Shown: positions 39,697-49,820, counted from the first letter of the stretch. The stretch: DNA of 64,000 nucleotides from Agrobacterium tumefaciens (GCA_017744915.1 JAGIAH010000009.1:248001-312000); one strand, 5' to 3'. Translations and numbers: made by a program. Notes: generated by a model from the sequence alone, not told the origin.

Positions 39697-40614
39697 ATGG
39701 AACTCTGGATAGGCATAACCTTCGCAAGCGCGTTCTTGCAGAACCTGCGCTCGACTTTGCAGAAGCATCTCAAGGGCATGATGGGCACCACGGGTGCAAC
39801 CTTCGTGCGCTTCGTGTTCGGTATGCCTTTCGCTCTCGCCTATCTCGCTTTTCTGCATTTCGGGCTCGGTCGCCCGCTGCCGGCGCCGAACATGTCCTTC
39901 GCCGTGTGGGCAACGGTCGGGGCCATGGCGCAGATTGCTGCCACTTTCCTGCTGGTGCACCTGTTCTCTTTCCGCAATTTCGCGGTCGGCACGGCCTATT
40001 CCCGCACCGAGCCGGCGCAGGCGGCCCTGTTTGCCCTTATCTTCATCGGTGAAAGCGTCAATGGCGGCACATTGGCAGCCATCGCGATCTCGGTCGCCGG
40101 CGTCATGCTGATTTCGGTGGCGCGCACGGAAGTGACGCCCGCTTCCTTCCTCACCTCGATCTTCAGCCGGACGGCAGGGATCGGCCTTGCCTCGGGGGCA
40201 TTCTTCGGCCTGTCCTCGGTTGCCTATCGTTCGGCCTCGCTGGCGCTTGCGCCGAGCCTGCCGGCCCCGGATGCGATGATGCAGGCGGGCTTTACCCTCG
40301 TCGTCGTCATCGTCATGCAGACGGTATCGATGTTCCTCTGGATCATCTGGCGCGAGAGGGAAGAATTGCGGCGCATCGCCAGGGTCTGGAAACCATCGCT
40401 CGCGGTCGGTTTCGTGGGCGCCACGGCCTCGTTCGGCTGGTTCACGGCGATGACCCTGCAGCAGGCTGCCGTGGTGAAGGCTCTGGCGCAGGTGGAGATG
40501 CTCTTCGCCTTCGCTTCGACCGTGCTTTTCTTCAAGGAGAAGATCAACCGGCTCGAACTCTCCGGCTGCCTGCTGATCGTCGTTGGCGTGCTTTCGCTTC
40601 TGGCACTCGGCTGA
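39697..40614 (+). CDS. EamA-domain DMT-superfamily permease
   Basis: A 305-residue inner-membrane transporter with about ten hydrophobic helices arranged as two EamA repeats (about 1-140 and 155-305). Features include TAYSRTEPAQAALFALIFIGESV at the end of repeat one and VVKALAQVEMLFAFASTVLFFKEKINRLELSGCLLIVVGVLSLL at the end of repeat two. The family exports metabolites such as amino acids; the substrate cannot be predicted. It is divergent from the nucleotidase and convergent with argB. Confidence 0.88.
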   Translation: MELWIGITFASAFLQNLRSTLQKHLKGMMGTTGATFVRFVFGMPFALAYLAFLHFGLGRPLPAPNMSFAVWATVGAMAQIAATFLLVHLFSFRNFAVGTAYSRTEPAQAALFALIFIGESVNGGTLAAIAISVAGVMLISVARTEVTPASFLTSIFSRTAGIGLASGAFFGLSSVAYRSASLALAPSLPAPDAMMQAGFTLVVVIVMQTVSMFLWIIWREREELRRIARVWKPSLAVGFVGATASFGWFTAMTLQQAAVVKALAQVEMLFAFASTVLFFKEKINRLELSGCLLIVVGVLSLLALG

Positions 40615-40623
40615 ATGCGAATT

Positions 40624-40651
40624 GTGGCGGACAGGCTTTGCCGTCCGCCAC
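40624..40651. terminator. Hairpin between convergent DMT permease and argB
   Basis: GTGGCGGAC (40624-40632) pairs with GTCCGCCAC (40643-40651). It lies between two stop codons facing each other and could serve both, though neither side has a strong T-run. Confidence 0.5.
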
Positions 40652-40660
40652 TCTAACGCA

Positions 40661-41545
40661 TCAGGGCACGATGAGCGTGCCGGCGCCTTCCGTGAAGATT
40701 TCCAGAAGGACGGAATGTGCCGTCTTGCCGTTGAGGATCACCACGCCCTGCACGCCGGCCTTGATGGCCTCGATGCAGGTTTCGACCTTCGGGATCATGC
40801 CGCCGGAAATCGTGCCGTCCTTGATAAGGGCGCGCGCCTGGGAGACCGTCAGTTCCTTGATGAGCTCCTTGTTCTTGTCGAGAACACCCGGCACATCAGT
40901 CAGGAACAGAAGGCGCGTGGCGTTGAGCGCACCGGCAATGGCGCCGGCGAAGGTGTCGGCATTGATATTGTAGGTGGCGCCATCACGACCGGGCGCGACG
41001 GGGGCGATGACCGGGATCATCTCCGACTTGGCGAGCAGATCGAGCAGGGTGCGGTCGACTTCCACGACTTCACCGACGAAGCCGAGATCGAGAACGCGCT
41101 CGATATTGCTGTCGGGATCGATGACGGTCTTTTTCGCCTTTTCGGCGAAGACCATGTTGCCGTCCTTGCCGCACAGGCCGATGGCCCATTCGCCCGTCTG
41201 GTTGATGAGGGCGACGATTTCCTTGTTGATCGAGCCGGCCAGAACCATTTCGACGATCTCGACCGTCTTGGCGTCGGTGACACGCAGGCCGCCCTCGAAT
41301 TTCGATTCGATGCCCATCTTCGTCAACATCGCGCCGATCTGCGGGCCGCCGCCATGCACGACGATGGGGTTTATGCCGGACTGCTTCAACAGGGCGATGT
41401 CTTCCGCGAAAGCCTTGCCGAGCGTGGAATCCCCCATGGCGTGACCACCATATTTCACCACGATGGTCTTGTTCTCATATTTCTGCATGAAGGGCAGAGC
41501 CTGTGCGAGCAGCCGCGCCTGAGTTTCGCTTTCGGAAGCAGTCAT
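40661..41545 (-). CDS. argB: Acetylglutamate kinase
   Basis: ArgB phosphorylates N-acetylglutamate in arginine synthesis. The 294-residue protein has [10 protein letters not shown] (nucleotide-binding Lys), [14 protein letters not shown] (substrate site), [10 protein letters not shown] and [32 protein letters not shown], all conserved. The arginine-inhibitable branch has an N-terminal helix, and here about 25 residues precede the kinase core ([15 protein letters not shown]), consistent with that. It lies about 700 bp from engB, with an opposite-strand gene between. Confidence 0.96.
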   Translation of the reverse strand: MTASESETQARLLAQALPFMQKYENKTIVVKYGGHAMGDSTLGKAFAEDIALLKQSGINPIVVHGGGPQIGAMLTKMGIESKFEGGLRVTDAKTVEIVEMVLAGSINKEIVALINQTGEWAIGLCGKDGNMVFAEKAKKTVIDPDSNIERVLDLGFVGEVVEVDRTLLDLLAKSEMIPVIAPVAPGRDGATYNINADTFAGAIAGALNATRLLFLTDVPGVLDKNKELIKELTVSQARALIKDGTISGGMIPKVETCIEAIKAGVQGVVILNGKTAHSVLLEIFTEGAGTLIVP

Positions 41546-41813
41546 CTAAAAACCTCGGTCTGTGGTTGCGGCTGCTGAGAGCCTGTCATCGCTCTAAAGC
41601 AAGTTTTCGACGGATGAAATAACCTCCTGGCCTTATTGTGTCGGCAGCGATCAAATTTCTTTTTTTGCCGGTTTCGGCTCTGTAATGAGATTGACATAAA
41701 GGCCCAATGGGACCAGCCTTGCTGGGGAAAGGGGAGGGGTTAATTCAGGGCGATGTGAGACGTCGCGCGCCGGGAAATGGCGCGGCCTGAACGACCGAGG
41801 AGTGAGAGACCAC

Positions 41814-42191
41814 ATGACGGCACCCGATCGAGACAAGCAAAGCGGTTTGCGGGACGAAGTGCTCGCGGGCGAATATGTGCTGGGTGCCCTGCCGCCGGAA
41901 AGCATGGCTGAGCTTGCAAAGCGCGTCAAACGCGATCGCCAGTTTGCCGCCATGGTCAGGCGCTGGCGGGATAACCTCGCGGAAACCGAATATCGCGAAA
42001 ACGCGACGGTCGCTGCGCTGCTAGAGCGGGACCCAAACCGTCCCGGCCTGCCTTTCAGAAGCCAGCCGCTGCGCAATGGCAGCATGTTCACCGCCATGCT
42101 TTCGGAAGTCTGGCATTCCGTACGCTTCTGGCGGCTTCTGGCACTGACGGCGATGCTGTGGACCGCCGTTCTGCTTTTCACCATCGCCTGA
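41814..42191 (+). CDS. Anti-sigma-factor-like membrane protein lacking an outer domain
   Basis: A 125-residue protein. The N-terminal part, LRDEVLAGEYVLGALPPESMAELAKRVKRDRQFAAMVRRWRDNLA, resembles the start of RskA-type anti-sigma factors that bind ECF sigma factors. The C-terminus is one hydrophobic helix (FWRLLALTAMLWTAVLLFTI) ending at the stop, so the usual periplasmic domain is absent. No sigma factor gene is adjacent. A -35-like TTGACA lies upstream near 41693. ATG 41814 is preferred to an in-frame GTG at 41802 that abuts the GAGGA. It sits in the opposite orientation between argB and engB. Confidence 0.65.
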   Translation: MTAPDRDKQSGLRDEVLAGEYVLGALPPESMAELAKRVKRDRQFAAMVRRWRDNLAETEYRENATVAALLERDPNRPGLPFRSQPLRNGSMFTAMLSEVWHSVRFWRLLALTAMLWTAVLLFTIA

Positions 42192-42200
42192 GCGCCTGGA

Positions 42201-42244
42201 GCATTTCCAGGAAAAGTGGGTCCCGGTTTTCCGCCCGGAAATAC
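42201..42244. repeat. Intergenic palindromic repeat, copy D
   Basis: GCATTTCC (42201) with GGAAAT near 42237 as outer arms and GGAAAAGTGGG/CCCGGTTTTCC inner pairing. It lies between the convergent anti-sigma-like gene and engB and belongs to the same family as the copies at 24490 and 25360, with more divergence. Confidence 0.75.
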
Positions 42245-42257
42245 GGGAAACAAGGAC

Positions 42258-42911
42258 CTAGAGCGAGACCGTCCTGATGATCTCGGCGCGCAACTCGTCC
42301 AGCCCGAAGGATTTTTCCGACGAGGTGGCGAGAACTTCCGGATACGCAGCGGGACGCTTGCGGATTTTCTCCAGCGTTTCACCGATGAGGCGGGGAACGC
42401 CGGCATCCTTGATCTTGTCCGTCTTCGTCAGCACGATCTGGTAGGACACGGCCGCCTTGTCGAGCAGGCTCAGAACCTCTTCGTCGTTCTTCTTCAGGCC
42501 ATGGCGGGAATCGATCAGCACGTAAACGCGCTTCAGCGTCGCGCGGCCACGCAGATAATCGAAGACGAGTTTCGTCCAGGCATCGACCTGATCCTTGGGG
42601 GCCTGCGCATAACCGTAACCGGGCATGTCGACCAGGGCCATCGGTGGCAGGTCACCCGCTTCGCCCGAATAACCTTCCGGAACGAAATAGTTCAGTTCCT
42701 GCGTGCGGCCGGGCGTATTGGAGGTGCGGGCAAGCCCCTTGTGACCCACCAGCGCATTGATGAGCGAGGACTTGCCGACATTCGAGCGACCGGCAAACGC
42801 AATCTCCGGCGGGCCCTCGGGCGGCAGGAATTTCATCGCGGGGACACCGCGAATGAAAATCCAGGGTCGCCCGAACAGGGGCTTTTCGGTTGCCGTACCG
42901 GTGTCACTCAT
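42258..42911 (-). CDS. engB: Ribosome biogenesis GTPase EngB (YsxC/YihA)
   Basis: A 217-residue TRAFAC GTPase for 50S assembly. Motifs: G1 [11 protein letters not shown]3 DMPGYGYA, G4 TKTDK, and G5 region [16 protein letters not shown]. Its ATG overlaps the yidC stop by ATGA, so it is translationally coupled to yidC. In related genomes argB follows directly in the same direction as I recall; here an oppositely transcribed gene separates them. Confidence 0.95.
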   Translation of the reverse strand: MSDTGTATEKPLFGRPWIFIRGVPAMKFLPPEGPPEIAFAGRSNVGKSSLINALVGHKGLARTSNTPGRTQELNYFVPEGYSGEAGDLPPMALVDMPGYGYAQAPKDQVDAWTKLVFDYLRGRATLKRVYVLIDSRHGLKKNDEEVLSLLDKAAVSYQIVLTKTDKIKDAGVPRLIGETLEKIRKRPAAYPEVLATSSEKSFGLDELRAEIIRTVSL

Positions 42912-44707
42912 TTCGATTGCACCGGCTTTCGCTTGAACAGCCCTTTGAGATTATCGAACAGTTCGATCTTGGCGCCGTGACGCTTCATGATGACGGCCTG
43001 CTGGCTGATGGAGAGCGTGTTGTTCCACGCCCAGTAGATGACCAGACCAGCCGGGAAGGAGGCCAGCATGAAGGTGAAGATCAGCGGCATCCAGGTGAAG
43101 ATCATTGCCTGTGTCGGATCGGGCGGCGTCGGGTTCATGCGCATCTGCAGGAACATGGTGATGCCCATGACCAGCGGCCAGACGCCGATCATCAGGAAAT
43201 GCGGAACGTCGTAGGGCAGAAGGCCGAACAGGTTGAACAGCGATGTCGGATCGGGCGCAGAAAGGTCGTGAATCCAGCCGAAGAACGGTGCATGCCGCAT
43301 TTCGATGGTGACATAGATGACCTTGTATAGCGCGAAGAAGACCGGTATCTGCAGAAGCATCGGCCAGCAGCCGGCAACCGGGTTGATCTTCTCTTCCTTG
43401 TAGAGCTGCATCATCGCCTGCTGCATGGCCATGCGGTCATCGCCATGCTTGGCCTTCAGCTCCTCCATCTTCGGCTGCACGCGCTTCATGTTCGCCATGG
43501 AAGCATATTGCTTGCTGGCGAGCGGGAAGAAGAGGGCCTTGACGACGATGGTGGTGAGCAGGATGGCCACGCCGAAATTGCCAAAATAACGGAAGAAGAA
43601 ATCCATCATTTTGAACATCGGCTTGGTGATGAAGTAGAACCAGCCCCAGTCGATCAGAAGGTCGAACTTCGGAATGGAATATTCGGTTTCATAACGGTCG
43701 ACCAGCGGCACTTCCTTGGCACCGGCGAAGACGAGGCTCTTCAGCTCGATGGACTGGCCGGGTTCGACCGTCATCGTGTCGCTCTTGAAATCGGCCTGAT
43801 AGCTCGGCTGATTGCCGGTAATATGCGAATAGCGGGTTTCGAACGGCGTGGTCTGCGGCGGAACAATGGCCGCGGCCCAATATTTGTCGGTGATGCCGAG
43901 CCAGCCGCCGGTTGCCTTGGCCACCGTGACCGGTGCTTCCTCGACATCCTTGTATTTTTCTTCCGTCAGGCTGCCGTCCTTGCCGGAGACGCCGAGGAAA
44001 CCTTCATGGATGACGAAGACCGGGGGAATCGCCGGCTTGTTGTTGCGCGTCACCCGGCCATAGGTGGCGAGCGAGATCGCAGCCTGTCCGGGGTTCTCGA
44101 CCTTGTCGGCGACCGAGATCATGTAGTGTTCGTCGATCGACACGGTACGCGAGAAAACCACGCCCTTGGAATTGGTGTAGGTGAGCGTGACGGGGGTGGT
44201 TTCCGTCAGCTTGTCGCCGCTTGCGAGCGTCCAGACGGTCGTCGGGCCAGGAACGCCGCCGACTTCCTGCGCGGCAACGTAACCAAGTTCGGTGAAGTAG
44301 CCGTCCTTGGTGTCGGAGGGCGAAAATAGCGTGATGATCGGGCTCGAGTCATCGACGGTCTCATGGTAGCCCTTGAGCCGGATGTCATCGAAGCGCGCGC
44401 CGGTCAGATTGATCGAGCCGGCGATGGCATTGGTGTCGATGGCGACACGCTGGGTTTTTGCAATCGACTCTTCGCGGGTCGCCGTGGCGGCGGTCTGCGG
44501 TGAGGAGGCGGGCGGTGCGCCTTCAACGGCAGCACCTGATGCCGCAGCCGGTGCCTGCTGCTGCGTCGTCTGCTGCTGCGCCTGGCGGGCCTCTTCGGCG
44601 CGGCGCTGCTGCTCGATACGCGGATTCATGTAAAGGAATTGCCAGGCGAGGACGATGACAACCGAAAGGGCTATCGCGATGAAGTAATTACGGTTCTTTT
44701 CCATCAT
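42908..44707 (-). CDS. yidC: Membrane protein insertase YidC
   Basis: YidC inserts and folds inner-membrane proteins, alone or with SecYEG. The 599-residue protein has TM1 at the N-terminus ([18 protein letters not shown]), a low-complexity Ala/Gln-rich linker (about 35-75), the large periplasmic domain (about 90-350), and the conserved five-helix core at about 370-590 ([49 protein letters not shown]). ATG 44707 overlaps the rnpA stop (ATGA), supporting this start. The C-terminal tail is basic, as needed for ribosome contact. Confidence 0.96.
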   Translation of the reverse strand: MMEKNRNYFIAIALSVVIVLAWQFLYMNPRIEQQRRAEEARQAQQQTTQQQAPAAASGAAVEGAPPASSPQTAATATREESIAKTQRVAIDTNAIAGSINLTGARFDDIRLKGYHETVDDSSPIITLFSPSDTKDGYFTELGYVAAQEVGGVPGPTTVWTLASGDKLTETTPVTLTYTNSKGVVFSRTVSIDEHYMISVADKVENPGQAAISLATYGRVTRNNKPAIPPVFVIHEGFLGVSGKDGSLTEEKYKDVEEAPVTVAKATGGWLGITDKYWAAAIVPPQTTPFETRYSHITGNQPSYQADFKSDTMTVEPGQSIELKSLVFAGAKEVPLVDRYETEYSIPKFDLLIDWGWFYFITKPMFKMMDFFFRYFGNFGVAILLTTIVVKALFFPLASKQYASMANMKRVQPKMEELKAKHGDDRMAMQQAMMQLYKEEKINPVAGCWPMLLQIPVFFALYKVIYVTIEMRHAPFFGWIHDLSAPDPTSLFNLFGLLPYDVPHFLMIGVWPLVMGITMFLQMRMNPTPPDPTQAMIFTWMPLIFTFMLASFPAGLVIYWAWNNTLSISQQAVIMKRHGAKIELFDNLKGLFKRKPVQSK

Positions 44708-45087
44708 TCTTTCCTGGAGCGGGTCTCCTGGGACCGTTTCGGTTTCGCCGTTCCTTCAATTCGCTCGATGAGGAGAGACTGAATTTTCGGGAAGGCCGTA
44801 TCGAGCACGTCCCTGCGGGCGACAATCACATAGTCATGACCGGGCTTCATTGCGACCCCGGCAGAAAGCCTGACGGCTTCCTTGAGACGGCGGCGCATGC
44901 GATTTCGCTCGACCGCGTTGCCTTGTCTTTTCGTTACGGTAAAACCGACGCGAGGCTCGGTTTCCGGGGCTTTCCGGTCAAGCACTTCCACAAGAAAGGT
45001 GCTTCCCCGCCGTTTTTCCCCCGCCTGAACGGCAAGAAACTCCGACCGGTTTTTAAGCCGGCCGGGTCGTTTTTTAGTCTCACTCAT
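44704..45087 (-). CDS. rnpA: Ribonuclease P protein component
   Basis: RnpA is the protein subunit of RNase P, which trims tRNA 5' ends. The 127-residue basic protein begins [27 protein letters not shown] and contains [28 protein letters not shown], the RNR signature motif of the family. It follows rpmH on the same strand and overlaps yidC, the widespread rpmH-rnpA-yidC arrangement. Longer frames upstream overlap rpmH and were rejected. Confidence 0.95.
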   Translation of the reverse strand: MSETKKRPGRLKNRSEFLAVQAGEKRRGSTFLVEVLDRKAPETEPRVGFTVTKRQGNAVERNRMRRRLKEAVRLSAGVAMKPGHDYVIVARRDVLDTAFPKIQSLLIERIEGTAKPKRSQETRSRKE

Positions 45088-45124
45088 GTGTCCACGACTT
45101 TCATCGGGCCACAGATGTCGGCAA

Positions 45125-45262
45125 TTAAGCCGACAGACGTGCGCGGCCGCGCGCACGGCGGGCTGCGAGAACCTTGCGGCCGCCGGCGGTAGCCATACGG
45201 GCACGGAAACCATGACGACGCTTGCGAACAAGCTTGGACGGTTGGTAGGTACGCTTCGACAT
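45125..45262 (-). CDS. rpmH: 50S ribosomal protein L34
   Basis: A 45-residue, very basic ribosomal protein: [20 protein letters not shown] followed by the [20 protein letters not shown] segment and ARLSA. The KRTYQPS start and HGFRARM core are diagnostic of L34. It lies on the minus strand 37 bp before rnpA and is too short for most gene-length cut-offs. A sigma-70-type promoter is visible upstream at 45380-45408. Confidence 0.96.
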   Translation of the reverse strand: MSKRTYQPSKLVRKRRHGFRARMATAGGRKVLAARRARGRARLSA

Positions 45263-45614
45263 TTATTTAATACCGCGGTGTGCGGCCCTTCTTGAATTTG
45301 CAACTATTTGCAAGAGCGTTTCGTTTTTTGCACGGCTAACCCCGCCTGGGCGAGCTTTCAATGGCCGAGCGTGCGCGGCTTATAAGGGCATAGGCCGAGC
45401 AAAGTCAATTGCCGAAGGGGTTTTCGCACTTCACCTTTTGCGGAAAACGCACCGCTCTCTCCCTCGCCGATGGCCTGCAGAGGCCGATTCCCGCGTGCAA
45501 TTGCTAAAATGCGAAATTCTTTCTTAACGCAGCATTGATAAATCTTGTGATGCGAAAAGTTATGCCAGCTTCCCATTTTCCGTCGCGCGGCTGGCCTTTG
45601 TTGGGGGAACGAAA
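45263..45614. other. Divergent intergenic region between rpmH and a chemoreceptor gene
   Basis: This 352-bp gap holds the rpmH promoter (45380-45408, minus strand) with a leader of roughly 110 nt. A repeated CTATTTGCAA/TTTGCAAG element lies near 45300. Its right end is the AT-rich promoter/leader of the chemoreceptor gene, ending in GGGGGAAC before its TTG start. I see no small gene, DnaA-box cluster or terminator here. Confidence 0.6.
45380..45408 (-). promoter_or_regulatory. Sigma-70 promoter of rpmH-rnpA-yidC-engB
   Basis: On the minus strand, TTGACT (45408-45403) and TTATAA (45385-45380) are separated by exactly 17 bp. This is a near-consensus housekeeping promoter reading toward rpmH, fitting a ribosomal protein operon. 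Confidence 0.75.
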
Positions 45615-47669
45615 TTGAGAATTCGCGGTCGTATCAATCTTCTTGTCGGGCTGATGAGCCTTGTCGCCTGTACCATCGGTGGCCTGTCCATCTATGCGGT
45701 CAGCGAGTTCCGGGTGCGCACCGTCGAATATGAGAAAGCGGCAGAGCGCGCCTATAAGGGTGAGGCGCTCAACCGCCTTGTCACCGCGGTTGTGATGGAA
45801 GCGCGTGGGGTCTATGCCGCCGCCGACATCGAAAAGGCGGCACCCTTTGCGGACGGCATCGTCAAGAACCTCGACGCCATGGAGAAGCTGATCGCGACAT
45901 GGACCCCTCTCGTTCCGGCGGAGCAGAAGGCGAGCTTCGACAATCTTGCCAACCGCTTCAAGGAGTTCAAGGCCTTCCGGTTGGAAACCGCGCGGCTTGC
46001 CCGTGAAACCGGCCCGCAGGCCGCCAATCAGCAGGGCAACAACGAGGCGAACCGTGCCAACCGCAAGGCATACCAGGCCGAAATCGATGCGGTGGTGAAG
46101 AACGACATTGCCGAACTCCAGGCCGTCAAGGTCGGCATAGACGGTTTTGTGACGACGTCCTTCTGGCTGGTCATCATCGTCACCGGCAGCGGCATATTGG
46201 CCGGCGCCGCATTCGGCCTTTATATCGGGGCCCGGCAGTTGAGCGCGCCCATTCGCAGGGTTTCGGAAGTGATGAACGCGGTGGCCGATGGCAATCTGGA
46301 GGCGGAAGTCCCCTATCTCGGCCGCAACGACGAAATCGGCGAAATGGCGGCGGCCGTCGAGGTCTTCAAGAAGAACGGCAGCGAAGTGCGCCGCATGAAT
46401 GCGCAGGAATCCGCCATGCGCGCCAAGAGCGACGACCTGCAGGCCGGCATGGCCATTGTCGTCGACGCCGCGGCCGCGGGCGATTTCAGCCGCCGCATCA
46501 ACAAGGATTATGGCGACGACAACCTCAATCGTTTCGCCGCGACGATCAATGCCCTGCTCACGGGCGTGCATAATGGCGTCTCCGAGACCAGCCGTGTCAT
46601 CGAAGGCCTGGCGCGCGGCGATCTGACGGAGAGGATGGAAGGCGATTTCCGCGGCGTGTTCGCCGAACTGAAGGAAAACGTCAACCAGACGCTGACCAAG
46701 CTGCGCGAGACGATGCGCGAGGTGCGCGGCAGCACGGAAGGCATCAGCGGCAACGCGAGCGAATTGCGTTCAGCGGCCGACGACCTGTCGAAGCGGACGG
46801 AGCAGCAGGCCGCAGCGCTGGAGGAAACCTCCGCCGCGCTGGACGAGATCACTGCCGTTGTCCGCAACTCCACCGATCGTGCGCAGGAAGCCAGCACCAT
46901 GGTTGCTGAAACGAAGCAGAAGACGGAAGAATCCGCCAATGTCGTGCGCGATGCCGTCTCCGCCATGGATCGCATCGAGCACGCCTCGCGCGAAATCAGC
47001 CAGATCATCAATGTCATTGACGAGATTGCCTTCCAGACCAACCTGCTGGCGCTGAACGCCGGCGTGGAAGCGGCGCGGGCGGGCGAGGCGGGCAAGGGCT
47101 TCGCCGTCGTCGCCCAGGAAGTGCGCGAACTGGCGCAGCGTTCCGCAACGGCCGCAAAGGACATCAAGGCGCTGATTACCAAATCCGGCGAAGAAGTCGG
47201 GCGCGGTGTATCGCTGGTACAGAAAACCGGCAGCGCACTGGGCGAGATCGAGACCCGCGTCCTGGCGATCAACGAACACATCCATTCGATCGCCACTGCG
47301 GCCAGGGAACAGTCCACCGGCCTGCATGAGGTGAATACCGCCATCAACCAGATGGATCAGGTGACGCAGCGCAACGCCGCCATGGTGGAGGAGACCTCGG
47401 CCGCGACCCACAAGCTGAGCAGCGAGGCGGACCACCTCGTGACGCTGGTGGCGCGCTTCAATGTCGGTGCCGAGACTGCGCAGCACAATCTGCGCACGGA
47501 GAATGTGAAGCGCACGCCCCGCGTCGAGCAGCCGGTGCGGCCGGTGGCCGTTTCCGACAGGGCGGTGGCGGTGGCTTCCCCGGCCCGCAGATTGATGAAC
47601 AGCGTCAGCCGGGCGCTCAATGCCCAGCCGGCTGCTGCCCCGGCTCAGGGGGACTGGCAGGAATTCTGA
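45615..47669 (+). CDS. Methyl-accepting chemotaxis protein with small helical sensor
   Basis: A 684-residue chemoreceptor. TM1 is near 8-30 ([23 protein letters not shown]); the periplasmic part is a four-helix-bundle-like domain (about 31-180) with many Ala/Glu, unlike the Cache sensor of the other receptor. TM2 ([24 protein letters not shown]), HAMP and an added HAMP-like segment follow, then the signalling domain with [31 protein letters not shown]. The C-terminus GDWQEF resembles a CheR-binding pentapeptide. The start is TTG 45615 with GGGGGA upstream. A terminator follows. Confidence 0.92.
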   Translation: MRIRGRINLLVGLMSLVACTIGGLSIYAVSEFRVRTVEYEKAAERAYKGEALNRLVTAVVMEARGVYAAADIEKAAPFADGIVKNLDAMEKLIATWTPLVPAEQKASFDNLANRFKEFKAFRLETARLARETGPQAANQQGNNEANRANRKAYQAEIDAVVKNDIAELQAVKVGIDGFVTTSFWLVIIVTGSGILAGAAFGLYIGARQLSAPIRRVSEVMNAVADGNLEAEVPYLGRNDEIGEMAAAVEVFKKNGSEVRRMNAQESAMRAKSDDLQAGMAIVVDAAAAGDFSRRINKDYGDDNLNRFAATINALLTGVHNGVSETSRVIEGLARGDLTERMEGDFRGVFAELKENVNQTLTKLRETMREVRGSTEGISGNASELRSAADDLSKRTEQQAAALEETSAALDEITAVVRNSTDRAQEASTMVAETKQKTEESANVVRDAVSAMDRIEHASREISQIINVIDEIAFQTNLLALNAGVEAARAGEAGKGFAVVAQEVRELAQRSATAAKDIKALITKSGEEVGRGVSLVQKTGSALGEIETRVLAINEHIHSIATAAREQSTGLHEVNTAINQMDQVTQRNAAMVEETSAATHKLSSEADHLVTLVARFNVGAETAQHNLRTENVKRTPRVEQPVRPVAVSDRAVAVASPARRLMNSVSRALNAQPAAAPAQGDWQEF

Positions 47670-47711
47670 CGGGCGCCGTTGCTGCTCACGCTTGAACCCC
47701 TTTACCTGAAG

Positions 47712-47741
47712 CGCCGCCCCTGCCGGGCGGCGTTTGTTTTT
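47712..47741 (+). terminator. Rho-independent terminator after the second chemoreceptor gene
   Basis: CGCCGCCC (47712-47719) pairs with GGGCGGCG (47725-47732), followed by TTTGTTTTT. Confidence 0.88.
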
Positions 47742-47866
47742 GCGGCGATGAAGACGTTTGTTTTGCAACGCATTGGAAAAATATCCATTCGGTCCTATTA
47801 TTATTGCTGCATATAAACCGAGCCGTTTCACGCAAAGCAGCGGCGCGCATACAGGATCATGGCCCG

Positions 47867-49342
47867 GTGTTTTCTAAAGGCGCAGACAGCTTGGACCGCA
47901 CGCAAGACGATCCGGTGCATTGCATGCCGGGATTGACCGCCGGTCTTTCGGGGCGGCTGCTGTTGCTGACCGTCATTTTCGTGATGATCGCCGAAGTGCT
48001 GATCTTCGTGCCTTCGGTTGCCAATATGCGTCTTTCCTGGCTGCGGGACCGCCTGAACACCGCCGCCGCCGCCGGTGCCGTGATTGACGGTCTGCAGGCG
48101 GAATTGCCGCGAAGCGTGCAGAACGACACGCTGATGGCGACGGGCGCGAAGCTTATTGCGCTGCGCAAGGACGGTACATCGCGGCTGCTCGCAGTGGCCG
48201 AAACGCCGCCGGGCGTCGACGAGCAATATGATCTTTCCGATGTTTCGCAAGTGGAGGCGGTTCGGGATGCCTTTTCCACATTGCTGTTCGGCGGCAACCG
48301 CGTGATCCGCGTTTTCGATGTCGTGGGCGACAGCGATACCATCATCGAACTGGTGCTGGGCGAAAACAAGCTGCGGGCAGCAATGCTCGCTTATGCCCGC
48401 AACGTTTTCCTGATCTCGATCATCCTGTCGCTGGTCACCGCCGGCCTGATCTTCATCTCCATCAACCGCATCATGATCCGGCCGATACGGCGCCTGACGC
48501 TCGGCATGCAGGATTTCTCGGAGGATCCGGGCAATCCCGAACGGATTTTCGTGCCCGAGGAGGGGGCGGACGAACTGGCGGTTGCGGGTCGTCACCTCGC
48601 AGACATGCAGACCGAACTGCAGAAAACCCTGCGACAGCAGAAAAATCTAGTTGATCTCGGCCTGGCCGTGTCGAAGATCAACCATGACATGCGCAATATC
48701 CTGTCTTCCGCGCAGCTCATGTCAGACCGGCTGGTGGATGCAAAGGACCCCATGGTCCGCAGTTTTGCGCCGAAACTGCTGCGCACCATCGACCGTGCGG
48801 TGGCCTATACCGGTGAGGTTCTGGCCTATGGCCAGGCGACCGAGGGCGCGCCGAAACGCAAGACGGTGCATTTGAGCCTTCTGGTGCGGGATGTGCGCGA
48901 TATTCTGGCGCTCGATCCGGAAAGCGGCATCGAGTTTCAGGACAGCGTTCCGCCGGATCTGACGGTGGATGCGGATTCCGAACAGCTTTTCCGGGTGATC
49001 CACAATCTCTGTCGCAATGCCGTTCAGGCGCTGCAATCCGACCCGGCGAATACCGCACAGCGTTATCTTTCCATCTCGGCCCAGCGAGCCGGCAGCGTCG
49101 TCAGCATCGTCATCGACGACAATGGGCCGGGAATGCCGCGCAAGGCCAAGGAGAACCTGTTTTCCGCGTTCCGGGGATCGGCCCGCTCCGGCGGCACGGG
49201 CCTCGGTCTCGTCATTGCGCGCGAACTTGTGCTGGCCCATGGCGGCACGATCGCGCTCGTTGAAAAGCCCGGCCCCGGCACTCAGTTCCGCATCGAGATC
49301 GCCGACCGCGCCGCTTCCATACATGCGGCCAGAACCGCATAA
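47867..49342 (+). CDS. Orphan membrane sensor histidine kinase
   Basis: A kinase of about 491 residues. TM1 (LLLLTVIFVMIAEVLIFVPSV) and TM2 (VFLISIILSLVTAGLIFISI) enclose a periplasmic domain of about 120 residues, followed by HAMP. The phospho-acceptor region is LAVSKINHDMRNILSSAQLMSDRLVDAKDP, where His sits in HDMRN rather than the common HE(L/I)R. HATPase_c has HNLCRNAVQAL, DDNGPGMP and GGTGLGLVIAREL. The start is uncertain: GTG 47867 and TTG 47891 both have weak Shine-Dalgarno sequences, and the frame is open back to TTG 47804. No response regulator is adjacent. Confidence 0.85.
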   Translation: MFSKGADSLDRTQDDPVHCMPGLTAGLSGRLLLLTVIFVMIAEVLIFVPSVANMRLSWLRDRLNTAAAAGAVIDGLQAELPRSVQNDTLMATGAKLIALRKDGTSRLLAVAETPPGVDEQYDLSDVSQVEAVRDAFSTLLFGGNRVIRVFDVVGDSDTIIELVLGENKLRAAMLAYARNVFLISIILSLVTAGLIFISINRIMIRPIRRLTLGMQDFSEDPGNPERIFVPEEGADELAVAGRHLADMQTELQKTLRQQKNLVDLGLAVSKINHDMRNILSSAQLMSDRLVDAKDPMVRSFAPKLLRTIDRAVAYTGEVLAYGQATEGAPKRKTVHLSLLVRDVRDILALDPESGIEFQDSVPPDLTVDADSEQLFRVIHNLCRNAVQALQSDPANTAQRYLSISAQRAGSVVSIVIDDNGPGMPRKAKENLFSAFRGSARSGGTGLGLVIARELVLAHGGTIALVEKPGPGTQFRIEIADRAASIHAARTA

Positions 49343-49495
49343 AAAACCTGCTTCGCACCGGCCCACCGCAATCATTATTCCTGCCGGAAAGGACACGGCA
49401 AAGGGTGTGTGGAAAATGGCCTTTATGGAATATATAATGTAATCAATGACATAAATGAATTACTGCGGAAAAATGACAATTTCGAAGCGAAATCG

Positions 49496-49523
49496 CTTGC
49501 ATTCGGAATGAGGACGTTTTAGA
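49496..49523 (+). promoter_or_regulatory. Probable promoter of the tRNA-Arg gene
   Basis: CTTGCA (49496-49501) and TTTAGA (49518-49523) are 16 bp apart, about 37 bp before the tRNA 5' end. The -35 element fits the CTTGAC-like form common in rhizobial housekeeping promoters. Confidence 0.45.
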
Positions 49524-49559
49524 GGATCGCCACGCCACCGGAAACGACCGGAACGGCAC

Positions 49560-49636
49560 GCACCCGTAGCTCAGCTGGATAGAGCACCAGACTACGAATC
49601 TGGGGGTCAGGAGTTCGAATCTCTTCGGGTGCGCCA
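49560..49636 (+). tRNA. tRNA-Arg (anticodon ACG)
   Basis: A complete 77-nt cloverleaf: acceptor GCACCCG pairs with CGGGTGC, D-arm GCTC...GAGC, anticodon stem CCAGA/TCTGG around CTACGAA (anticodon ACG at 49594-49596), T-arm with GTTCGAATC, and encoded CCA. Wobble A34 would be deaminated to inosine by TadA so that CGU, CGC and CGA are read. No integrase or direct repeat is seen next to it. Confidence 0.97.
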
Positions 49637-49820
49637 TTTCTCTTCCCATAAAAGTAGTCCTGAGAAAGTCGCTGTTTCTCACGCGTCGCATGGCTGGTAT
49701 CGGTGAGCCCGTTCCGGCAGATGTCTTGTCTGCTTCTCGCCCTGCAAGACCGAACGAATTCCGAACTTTGCGAATATGTGTTAAAATCCTCCGGTCATCA
49801 GATGGCCTGGGGTGAAAGCC

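Noticed and set aside
45125..45614. Replication origin next to rpmH-rnpA
   Set aside because: In some bacteria oriC lies here, but no cluster of TTATCCACA-like DnaA boxes is present, dnaA is absent, and Rhizobiaceae origins lie elsewhere (near hemE) as far as I know.
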